A DNA stretch of 32,115 nucleotides from Poseidonocella sp. HB161398 (GTDB lineage Bacteria > Pseudomonadota > Alphaproteobacteria > Rhodobacterales > Rhodobacteraceae), in contig NZ_VATA01000065.1 in assembly GCF_005870025.1 (NCBI RefSeq), positions 1 to 32,115 of the forward strand, read 5' to 3'. This document shows positions 1-5,236 of this stretch, in pieces (within the stretch, counting starts at the first letter, position 1; every line of letters begins with the position of its first letter). A program made the translations under genes and the position numbers. Below the pieces are notes generated by a model, which did no database searches, was not told the DNA's origin, and saw only the letters and a program-made list of their open reading frames with translations.

Positions 1-49
1 CTTGTACTTCGTAGGGGCCCAACTGCTCATGCCTACCGGCTATCATGCT

Positions 50-68
50 GGATTCATGCAGTGAATCC
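50..68. promoter_or_regulatory. Inverted repeat, possible operator
   Basis: GGATTCA (50-56) and TGAATCC (62-68) form a perfect 7-bp inverted repeat with a 5-base centre, about 90 bases upstream of the first gene start at 161. Such a dyad could bind a dimeric regulator. No function is known. Confidence 0.3.
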
Positions 69-160
69 CTCGCACGATTTGTGCAACAAGGCCGCGAGGC
101 ACTGAAAATGCTGAGCGGGATACTTCTCGAAGGCCAGAGAAACGCAGCTAGGAGGGCGTG

Positions 161-349
161 ATGGGGGTTTTCGACAAGAGGCCGAAATCTATCAAGATCA
201 AGGATGAATGGCGCCAGCATTGGCCAACGAGACCGATTGCCTTCTGGATGGAGGTCGGCAAGCGCATGAAAGGCAAGCGCAAGGAGAGGCTCATAAGCGT
301 GCTACGGGAGGTTGAGGCGATGTCATCATGGGATAAGGTGAAGGAATGA
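161..349 (+). CDS. Small basic protein of unknown function
   Basis: A 62-residue protein, rich in Lys and Arg, with several Trp residues in its first half and a helical, charged second half. I do not recognise the family. ATG 161 is chosen over the in-frame GTG at 158 because a strong ribosome-binding site, AGGAGGG (150-156), sits four bases before it. Its stop overlaps the ATG of the next frame in an ATGA arrangement (346-349), which suggests translational coupling if the next gene is real. It lies within the integrated element and is probably an accessory or regulatory gene of it. Confidence 0.5.
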   Translation: MGVFDKRPKSIKIKDEWRQHWPTRPIAFWMEVGKRMKGKRKERLISVLREVEAMSSWDKVKE

Positions 350-552
350 CACGAAAACATGACGCAATCTTGGTCGCCACACGCCGTGGAAATAGCGTGG
401 TGTGCGCTATGTCAGCTTTGACAGGTTGTCGTGGATGTGAGACACCGAAAGGTGGCGCTCCCAGGAAATGTCGAGCTACAGCTCCGACAGCTATCGGCCC
501 GAGGTGTGCAAGGTGCCACCGGACGGGAATGAGCATGGGCACATTTGTATAA
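346..552 (+). CDS. Small Cys-rich protein, possible zinc-binding
   Basis: A 68-residue frame starting inside the stop of the preceding gene (ATGA overlap), with AAGG seven bases upstream. It contains Cys at several positions, including two CxxC pairs (CRGC and CARC), which could bind zinc. The protein is otherwise unrecognised and rich in Ala, Thr and Arg. The inverted repeat at 441-456 falls inside this frame, which weakens either the gene call or the operator call. It ends 35 bases before the preferred start of the LuxR-type regulator. Real coding is uncertain. Confidence 0.35.
   Translation: MTRKHDAILVATRRGNSVVCAMSALTGCRGCETPKGGAPRKCRATAPTAIGPRCARCHRTGMSMGTFV
441..456. promoter_or_regulatory. 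GACACC-N4-GGTG inverted repeat, copy 1
   Basis: GACACC (441-446), GAAA, then GGTGGC (451-456): the left arm is identical to, and the right arm partly matches, two further copies at 1201-1218 and 1576-1593, all with a 4-base centre. This copy is the least perfect and lies about 130 bases before the LuxR-type gene at 588. Confidence 0.35.
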
Positions 553-587
553 GTTTGGTAATGAAAACGCGAAAGGCAGGGGCATCA

Positions 588-1118
588 ATGGGGATGGATG
601 CGGAAAGGGAGGGCGAGCCGCTTGAGAAAAGAGTTGAGCGGGTCGAGATAGAAAACGGGAAGATAAAGAGCGACATGAAAAAGCTCGAAAAGATGGTAAG
701 CGAATTGGCGAAAAGCCATGCCGAATTGCTGACCGAAATGAGGGCACTTGTTTCGGGAGTGAATAGCGCCATTGACGAAATGGGAGTGCTGCACAAGCTC
801 ACTGTGAAGCAGCACGCCACGCTCCAGATGATCATTAACGGCGCGAGTAACCGGGACATTGCCGAAGTCTTCGGCGTGACCGAGAACACCGCGAAGGTGC
901 ACGTGAGAAGCCTCGCGAAGAAGCTGGGCGTGACCAGCCGCAGCCAGATCGTGGCCAAGGCGCTAAGGCCAATGGAGCAGATCACGGATGCCGGGTACAT
1001 GGCGGCCAGCAAGGGCCTGCCCAAGAATTGGGCTACCGAATTTTGCGGCAAGGAAGATGATCCGTACCGGAGCTTGCTCGCGCGCAGCGACGATGCCGCC
1101 GGTCCTGCCGGGAACTGA
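588..1118 (+). CDS. Coiled-coil LuxR/GerE-type HTH regulator
   Basis: A 176-residue protein from ATG 588, which is preceded by AGGGGC. Upstream in-frame starts (468, 561) have poorer ribosome sites. Residues 10-60 are a charged heptad-like helix, probably a dimerising coiled coil. Residues about 70-125 match the C-terminal LuxR/GerE HTH: 'LTVKQHATLQMIINGASNRD', then IAEVFGVTENTAKVHV in the recognition helix. There is no receiver, autoinducer-binding or PAS domain, so activity is not obviously controlled by phosphorylation or ligand. The tail of about 50 residues is unrecognised. Within the element it is the best candidate for a transcriptional regulator of the element's own genes. Confidence 0.8.
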   Translation: MGMDAEREGEPLEKRVERVEIENGKIKSDMKKLEKMVSELAKSHAELLTEMRALVSGVNSAIDEMGVLHKLTVKQHATLQMIINGASNRDIAEVFGVTENTAKVHVRSLAKKLGVTSRSQIVAKALRPMEQITDAGYMAASKGLPKNWATEFCGKEDDPYRSLLARSDDAAGPAGN

Positions 1119-1200
1119 TTCTTTGGTTAAGGGGTGGTAAAGAAGCGATCTTCGCTCTTGCGGGCGGCAGTGCAGATGGTCAACGTTGGGTGGTGTATAG

Positions 1201-1218
1201 TGACACCGGAGGGTGTAC
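1201..1218. promoter_or_regulatory. GACACC-N4-GGTG inverted repeat, copy 2
   Basis: TGACACC (1201-1207), GGAG, GGTGTAC (1212-1218): left arm identical to copy 3 (1576-1593), same 4-base centre. It ends 19 bases before the ATG at 1238, where a repressor would block transcription or early elongation. The sequence just upstream (TATAGT, 1196-1201) resembles a -10 box that the repeat abuts. Confidence 0.5.
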
Positions 1219-1237
1219 GCAGGAGCAGGAACCATAC

Positions 1238-1498
1238 ATGTCTGATCTATCACCTGTGTCGATACTGAGTTTGGAGGCAAGTCTCCTCCGCGTCATCGAA
1301 GCCATGCAGGAAGAAGTCGAACGGCTGGAACAAGCCGGGCAGACTTGGGCCGCTGAGGCCATGGAGGACTTCGAGGCGGGCATGCGGGAGCATGTCGGGG
1401 AGCTGCGGGACATGGTGGGGGCCAACGTCTTGCTGCCGACCCAAGCACAGTCGCAGCAAGCGCTGATGGTCATAGGGGTGAAGCGCGCAAGCGCCTGA
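1238..1498 (+). CDS. Small acidic helical protein of unknown function
   Basis: An 86-residue protein, strongly helical and acidic over residues 10-60 with regular Leu/Met/Glu spacing, followed by a Gln/Ala-rich tail. ATG 1238 is chosen because GCAGGA lies seven bases before it. An upstream GTG (1190) would read through the operator-like repeat at 1201-1218. The gene sits between the LuxR-type regulator and the excisionase-like gene and is followed by a clear terminator, so it is probably a single-gene unit controlled from the 1201 repeat. The family is not recognised; small acidic helical proteins in elements are often regulators or antirepressors, but that is only a guess. Confidence 0.6.
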   Translation: MSDLSPVSILSLEASLLRVIEAMQEEVERLEQAGQTWAAEAMEDFEAGMREHVGELRDMVGANVLLPTQAQSQQALMVIGVKRASA

Positions 1499-1524
1499 CC
1501 AGAACATTGTGGGGAGTGAGCCGA

Positions 1525-1556
1525 AGGGCCGCGCATCTTGCGCGGCCTTTTCTTTT
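1525..1556 (+). terminator. Rho-independent terminator
   Basis: GGCCGCGCA (1527-1535), loop TCT, TGCGCGGCC (1539-1547), then TTTTCTTTT (1548-1556). It is a perfect 9-bp GC-rich stem with a T tract, 27 bases after the stop at 1498. Confidence 0.9.
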
Positions 1557-1575
1557 GTGTCTAAGGTGGTGATAT

Positions 1576-1593
1576 TGACACCTTGGGGTGTCA
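1576..1593. promoter_or_regulatory. GACACC-N4-GGTG inverted repeat, copy 3, overlapping a -35 box
   Basis: TGACACC (1576-1582), TTGG, GGTGTCA (1587-1593): a perfect 7-bp dyad with a 4-base centre. The left arm overlaps TTGACA (1575-1580), a consensus -35 hexamer, so binding there should repress. It follows the terminator at 1556 and precedes the excisionase-like gene at 1623. A matching -10 box is not obvious. Confidence 0.55.
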
Positions 1594-1622
1594 GACTACG
1601 ACAATCGAAAATGGAGGACGGC

Positions 1623-2108
1623 ATGCCGGGAGAGCTTCCTGCATGGGCACAAGAACTTGTGCCGATCACTCATGACGATGCGGCCAAGGTGCTGGGGGTG
1701 AACAAGTGGCAGCTCTACGAGCTGCTGCGCGAGCATCCGCACTACGAGACGCGGGGCCGCAAGCGCCTCTTCTATCCCGAACACATCAAGGCGCTGCGCG
1801 AAGCGACGGCGGTGGACATGCGGGACAGGGAAGCCGCTGCCATGGGACGGCGCGCGTGGAAGCAGGCAAAGGCCAGCGAGCGGTTGGTCGAGACGCAGCG
1901 TCGGGACAGGGAGCGCGTGTCGGAGAGGGTCCAGAAGGTGAATGAGCTGGCCCGGTGCAACACGCTGGCGATGGAGCCCTATGACCGGGGATGGCTGGTC
2001 AAGGGCTGCGTCGGGAAGGTGCGCGTGAGGAAGCGGTTCCCCGATCCCGGCGGGCAGGAAGCTGCTGCCCTGTACATACGAGATTTGGTCGAGGCCACGA
2101 GGCACTGA
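1623..2108 (+). CDS. Excisionase-like HTH DNA-binding protein
   Basis: A 161-residue protein. Residues 14-60 form a MerR/excisionase-type winged HTH (THDDAAKVLGVNKWQLYELL, then a wing with RGRKRLFY and a closing helix). Residues 62-110 are a charged Arg/Glu-rich helix. Residues about 120-157 (RGWLVKGCVGKVRVRKRFPD and following) resemble the three-stranded arm-binding fold found at the N-terminus of tyrosine integrases. ATG 1623 is preferred because GGAGGA (1613-1618) precedes it and longer versions would cross the terminator and operator. Placed 54 bases before the integrase, it is a good candidate for the recombination directionality factor. An alternative is an element repressor acting at the inverted repeats. 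Confidence 0.65.
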   Translation: MPGELPAWAQELVPITHDDAAKVLGVNKWQLYELLREHPHYETRGRKRLFYPEHIKALREATAVDMRDREAAAMGRRAWKQAKASERLVETQRRDRERVSERVQKVNELARCNTLAMEPYDRGWLVKGCVGKVRVRKRFPDPGGQEAAALYIRDLVEATRH

Positions 2109-2116
2109 CCGGATGC

Positions 2117-2137
2117 GCGTGCCCATGGTGGGCACGC
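2117..2137. repeat. Perfect hairpin between the excisionase-like gene and integrase
   Basis: GCGTGCCCA (2117-2125), TGG, TGGGCACGC (2129-2137) is a perfect 9-bp inverted repeat. No T tract follows, so it is not a standard terminator. It lies 26 bases before the integrase start and could dampen integrase expression or bind a protein. Its inner half TGGGCA also starts the palindromes at 3324 and 3426. Confidence 0.6.
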
Positions 2138-2162
2138 ATGAACCAAGCGAAGGAAACTGAGA

Positions 2163-3305
2163 ATGAGAATGGAAGAAGCGAGGAAGGCAAGCGGTCCCTG
2201 GACCGTGAAGCAGAACCCGAAGGGCCAGTGGGGCTTCGAGTTCAGGGCGAAGGGCGAGCGCGTGCGCAGCTACAAGGCGGCGTGGTCGCAGCGGGATGCG
2301 ATGATCGAAGCGAAGGCCGCCTATGAAGCGGCGATGGGCAAGACCGCACGCCCGGCGACGACGGTGCCGACCTATCGGGAAGTGCTGGAGAGATACAGGA
2401 CCGAGAAGGAGGAAGAGGCGCTGCTCCAGAACAAGCCCATCACGCGCTACATCGAGCCGATGGAGGAGATGCTCGACTACTTCGGCGACTGGCTGGTGTC
2501 GGACATCTGGAGCGAAGAGGTCAGGCAGTACGCGCGGGAGTTCTACAAAGGCCGGAACGTCACGGGCCAGACGATGAACAAGCGCGTGATGGACCCCATG
2601 AGCACGCTGCTCAACTTCGCGTCGATGCGGTTCAAGGGGGTGATGGCCCCGAGGCTGGAGAAGTTCGAGACGGGGCGGCGCAAGCGCAAGGACTTCGCCA
2701 CGCCCGGCTGGACGCGGGCGTTCGTGGCTGCGGCAAAGGCCAGCGAGGCGAGCACGCCCGCATATTTCGGGTACGGGATGGCGCAGCAGGTCTGCCTCAT
2801 GACGGGGATGCGAATGTGCAGCTACCGGAGCCTGCGGTGGTCCGATGTGGATTGGGACAAGCACGAGGTTGTCGTGAGCCGGGTGAAGAACGGCGACGAG
2901 AACGTGCGGTTCAAGTTGCCCGAAGGGCTGATGGACGAGCTGGCCGAGTGGGAGGCGTTGCAGCGGAGCCTGTGCCGCGGCGAGGTCGAGGGCGTGGGCT
3001 CTGCGAGCGTCCGGCGCTTCGTCAGGACTGGGGAACGGCTGATGCCGGAGAGGCTGGGCGAGCCCCAGGTGGCGACGGTCTGTTCGAAGTGGAAGCGGAT
3101 CGCGGCGCTGGCAAAGATCAAGCCGCTGACGCCCCACGATAGTGGCCGCAGGACCTTCGCCAATGCCTTGCACGGGGCGGGCTGGCATGCCGACGAGATC
3201 GCTCCGCAGGGGGGATGGGAAGATAGTGCCATCGTGACGAAGCACTACGTTCGGGCGGTGGACCGGGCGGCCGATGCGCATTCCATCCTGAAAGCCTGGA
3301 TGTGA
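2163..3305 (+). CDS. int: Tyrosine-type site-specific recombinase (integrase)
   Basis: A 380-residue phage/island integrase that should recombine the element with tRNA-Met. The N-terminus (about 10-55) looks like an arm-binding domain (GPWTVKQNPKGQWGFEFRAK), residues 68-160 like the core-binding helical domain, and residues 175-380 like the catalytic domain. Visible catalytic positions are Arg217 (TGMRM), Lys242 (VKNG), His325/Arg329 (TPHDSGRRTF), Trp352 in the H/W position (GGWED) and the nucleophile Tyr362 (TKHYVRA). The His-to-Arg spacing is one residue longer than the usual HxxR unless another Arg takes the role. ATG 2163 follows AAGGA by about eight bases. The stop is 202 bases before the att core. 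Confidence 0.93.
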   Translation: MRMEEARKASGPWTVKQNPKGQWGFEFRAKGERVRSYKAAWSQRDAMIEAKAAYEAAMGKTARPATTVPTYREVLERYRTEKEEEALLQNKPITRYIEPMEEMLDYFGDWLVSDIWSEEVRQYAREFYKGRNVTGQTMNKRVMDPMSTLLNFASMRFKGVMAPRLEKFETGRRKRKDFATPGWTRAFVAAAKASEASTPAYFGYGMAQQVCLMTGMRMCSYRSLRWSDVDWDKHEVVVSRVKNGDENVRFKLPEGLMDELAEWEALQRSLCRGEVEGVGSASVRRFVRTGERLMPERLGEPQVATVCSKWKRIAALAKIKPLTPHDSGRRTFANALHGAGWHADEIAPQGGWEDSAIVTKHYVRAVDRAADAHSILKAWM

Positions 3306-3323
3306 GGTATCAATTCGGCACGG

Positions 3324-3441
3324 TGGGCAAATTTGCCCAAAGCCGGAGGTAACATATGCACGCTGTTTTATGGGGTAGCCTTGCCCGGCTCCGCAGGAAA
3401 AACGGCCAAGCCAGTTGCCCAAACGTGGGCAAATTTGCCCA
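3324..3441. repeat. Two identical 16-bp palindromes, probable integrase/excisionase arm sites
   Basis: TGGGCAAATTTGCCCA occurs at 3324-3339 and again at 3426-3441, each a perfect palindrome, with centres 102 bp apart. A further inverted half-site TTGCCCA lies just left of the second copy. The repeats fill the stretch between the integrase stop and the att core, the usual place for arm-type binding sites of a tyrosine recombinase or sites for its directionality factor. Confidence 0.6.
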
Positions 3442-3489
3442 AATCGGGCTTGGCAAAAACGGGCAAGGTCATGATTTTAAGATAAGATT

Positions 3490-3506
3490 GGTCGGTAGCA
3501 CCGACT
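3490..3506. repeat. Short hairpin abutting the att core
   Basis: GTCGGT (3491-3496), AGC, ACCGAC (3500-3505), perfect 6-bp stem ending two bases before the tRNA-derived core. In the intact tRNA this position holds the D arm, which the sequence here does not match. Confidence 0.45.
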
Positions 3507-3507
3507 C

Positions 3508-3562
3508 AGCAGCGGAATCATAATCCGCGTGTCGGGGGTTCAAGTCCCTCCTCCGCTACCAT
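3508..3562 (+). other. Attachment site: 55-bp tRNA-Met 3' fragment (att junction)
   Basis: These 55 bases are identical to 4994-5048, covering the anticodon stem-loop through the CCA of tRNA-Met. Sequence left of 3508 does not match the tRNA (no GGCGGAG acceptor strand, no D arm), so this is not a tRNA gene. It is the duplicated core left when an element integrates into a tRNA 3' end. The identity of all 55 bases implies either recent integration or that crossover keeps the copy matched to a functional gene. Confidence 0.88.
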
Positions 3563-3590
3563 TCCCCTTCTCGTTCGATATCAACGTGAT

Positions 3591-3612
3591 GGCGGCCCTT
3601 GGGCCGCCTTTC
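3591..3612 (+). terminator. Terminator of the original tRNA-Met target
   Basis: GGCGGCCC (3591-3598), TT, GGGCCGCC (3601-3608), then TTTC. It lies 29 bases after the tRNA fragment, as expected if 3563 onward is the native downstream flank of a tRNA-Met gene. The T run is short. Confidence 0.55.
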
Positions 3613-3696
3613 GGTCATGAAAGTCACCCCCGAACGGTGGCCGTTCTTTGGGTGCCTCTTCGCGCTCTTTGAGTGTTGATGCTCGGAAGGCGACCG

Positions 3697-4012
3697 TCAA
3701 GCGCGGCAAGTTTCGGGAACTTTCCAAAGGATCTTTGCGGCGAGTCCGAGCGCCTGCATTGAGGGGAAGCGTCCCAGCGCGTGTTCCACGCACATGAATG
3801 CGCCGGTCGCGCCGGTGTTGATGATAGTTCCCGCAACCGCGATCTTCACCCTGCCGAAGGCGCCGGCCAACACCCAGGTGGCGACGGCGGTGCAGCCCGG
3901 GCCGCTGGCGATCTTGAGCCCGCGATCCGGAAGCTTGCCGCGGAGGTGCTCGGGATCGCCGGTCGGCGATCTGGACCCCGTCGGCAGGTGCCTTCCCGTC
4001 GGGGTCGGTCAT
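3697..4012 (-). pseudogene. Frameshifted remnant of a small membrane protein
   Basis: On the minus strand, ATG 4012 opens MTDPDGKAPADGVQIADR. The frame then loses protein-like character, while a second frame, open from 4008, continues as DPEHLRGKLPDRGLKIA followed by a hydrophobic stretch (CTAVATWVLAGAFG, KIAVAGTIINTGATGAFM) and VEHALGRFP, ending at TGA 3697. Joining the two frames gives a protein of about 100 residues with two short membrane segments. Its second half vaguely recalls DUF2061 proteins (tW...tG...E...HE), but the match is weak. There is no good ribosome site. It could also be two chance frames. Confidence 0.35.
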
Positions 4013-4970
4013 CGTGCAGAGCTAGCGATGGCGTTCCGGACGGATCTCTGCGCCGAACGCGCCGGAACCGCGGAGACCCTGAATGGCAAAAGGCATGGTC
4101 CTGTCCTCTCATATGCGCCGGGGGACAAGGCCCGGCGCGGGGATGTCCTGGGGGGGCGCGGAAATGCCGTCGCGACCGGGGGCGGGCTGCCGATGACGTG
4201 AATGCTCGCAAAGGGTTGCGGTTCTTTCGTCCGCAGCGTCGGCAAGACCGTTCGGGCCGCCTTGCAGGCGGCATGGTGCGGGCAACCAAGCACGAGACGG
4301 AGCAGCTTGATGGCCGGGCCAATGAGCCCGGAATTGACGCGGATCATGGATAGTGGCCTCGCCCAATGGGTGCTTGAAGGATCGGCACCTTGCGCGAACC
4401 TGCGCAATATCCCGGCCGCAATGCCGTCCGGTCACTCTATTGGGCCGGAGGCATGGCCGCGCCCGAAGACAGGACGTTCCGCGAAGGCGAGCGCGGGTAT
4501 CGCGTGGCTGGCTGTTGTCTGCTGACCCATGCGCTGGAGGAGGCGGCCGTTGCTTTCATCGTCTATGCGACGGAAACCGGCTTGGGCGAGGTCGCGGCAC
4601 AGGCGAAAGTCACTGCCGCCATCGCAAGGTCACTCGGTCATCGGACACTTGAGGCAAGCCAGCCGTCCGGGTGTTGCCCATGATGCAAAGGAGGACCGCA
4701 TCCTGCGCCAGCGCGAACGGGAGGGACAGATGGTTGCCGAGGTCGCCACTCCCGGCGTGCCGCGATGGACCGAGACCGAGGCCAGCTGCTCTGTCGCTGC
4801 GTTACGATGCTGGCGATTACTGTGAGAGGGGCGAGCCTTGGCAGGCAGGTGGCCGGCTCGTCATCTGGGGCAAGTCCTCTTGTCGCCACGTTAGCGCAGA
4901 AAAACGTCAGTCTCGGCAAGTCCCGCCCTTGACGCTGTCCGCCGCGCGCAATACTGACGCCTCACTCTTT
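4013..4970. other. Gene-poor stretch before tRNA-Met
   Basis: Several overlapping frames of about 100 codons are open on both strands, but none has a convincing start, family resemblance or consistent composition. The plus-strand frame 4390-4683 contains a hydrophobic patch (AAVAFIVYATETGLG) and may be a decayed fragment. I see no IS ends, long repeats or RNA genes apart from the tRNA promoter at its right end. Confidence 0.5.
4929..4957 (+). promoter_or_regulatory. Promoter of tRNA-Met
   Basis: TTGACG (4929-4934) and TACTGA (4952-4957) are separated by 17 bases, and the -10 box ends 13 bases before the mature tRNA start. Position and spacing fit a housekeeping tRNA promoter. Confidence 0.55.
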
Positions 4971-5047
4971 GGCGGAGTAGCTCAGTTGGTTAGAGCAGCG
5001 GAATCATAATCCGCGTGTCGGGGGTTCAAGTCCCTCCTCCGCTACCA
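4971..5047 (+). tRNA. tRNA-Met (CAT anticodon), elongator type
   Basis: A complete 77-base cloverleaf: acceptor GGCGGAG, D arm GCTC-AGTTGGTTA-GAGC, anticodon arm GCGGA-ATCATAA-TCCGC with CAT, T arm GGGGG-TTCAAGT-CCCTC and encoded CCA at 5045-5047. The sequence resembles alphaproteobacterial elongator tRNA-Met rather than initiator; a lysidine-modified Ile-CAT tRNA cannot be wholly excluded. Its last 54 bases are duplicated at the element junction. Confidence 0.95.
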
Positions 5048-5142
5048 TCCCCCTTCGATATCTGCCGTTCGGCCCCGCCCGGGGCTGCGTTGTGCGTTGC
5101 GTGCGAGCGTCTCCTGCCCGGAAGGCAGGCATGGCGCTTGCG

Positions 5143-5223
5143 GGACAGGCCAGCGCAGATCTGGCCAGCGCCGGTCTGGCCTGTCCAGGACAAGCCCGTG
5201 CTGGATTGGCCCGTGCTGGACTG
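5143..5223. repeat. Inverted repeat and tandem 15-bp repeat between convergent genes
   Basis: GGACAGGCCAG (5143-5153) pairs perfectly with CTGGCCTGTCC (5176-5186), with CTGGCCAG nested inside. This is followed by two tandem 15-bp units, GCCCGTGCTGGATTG (5194-5208) and GCCCGTGCTGGACTG (5209-5223). It separates the tRNA from the oppositely oriented ATPase gene and may act as a bidirectional transcription barrier. Confidence 0.6.
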
Positions 5224-5236
5224 GCCGGAGGCGGGC

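Larger units (their letters stand above)
1..3562 (+). mobile_element. Right end of an integrative element inserted at tRNA-Met
   Basis: The segment ends in a 55-bp direct copy (3508-3562) of the 3' part of the intact tRNA-Met at 4971-5047. It encodes a tyrosine recombinase about 200 bp inside that end and an excisionase-like gene just before it. Its base composition is visibly less GC-rich than the sequence to the right. A tRNA 3' fragment followed by a terminator (3591-3611) is what the distal junction of a tRNA-targeting element looks like, so the other junction, with a regenerated tRNA-Met, should lie left of position 1. No phage structural or conjugation genes fall in the window, so the class of element (prophage, ICE, satellite or genomic island) cannot be told. 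Confidence 0.8.

Noticed and set aside
2-64. End of a coding gene entering from the left (YFVGAQLLMPTGYHAGFMQ then stop)
   Set aside because: It looks protein-like, but 20 residues without its upstream part are too few to support a gene.
108-161. A 17-codon leader peptide overlapping the first gene start
   Set aside because: The ribosome site is too far away and no regulatory feature such as codon runs or attenuator hairpin is seen.
1596-3422. A 608-codon minus-strand frame opposite the excisionase-like and integrase genes
   Set aside because: It is the shadow of clear plus-strand genes with recognisable domains and ribosome sites, and is rich in His/Arg/Pro without domains.
3480-3560. A second functional tRNA-Met at 3508
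   Set aside because: The acceptor 5' strand and D arm are missing, so only the 3' part is present; it is an att duplicate.
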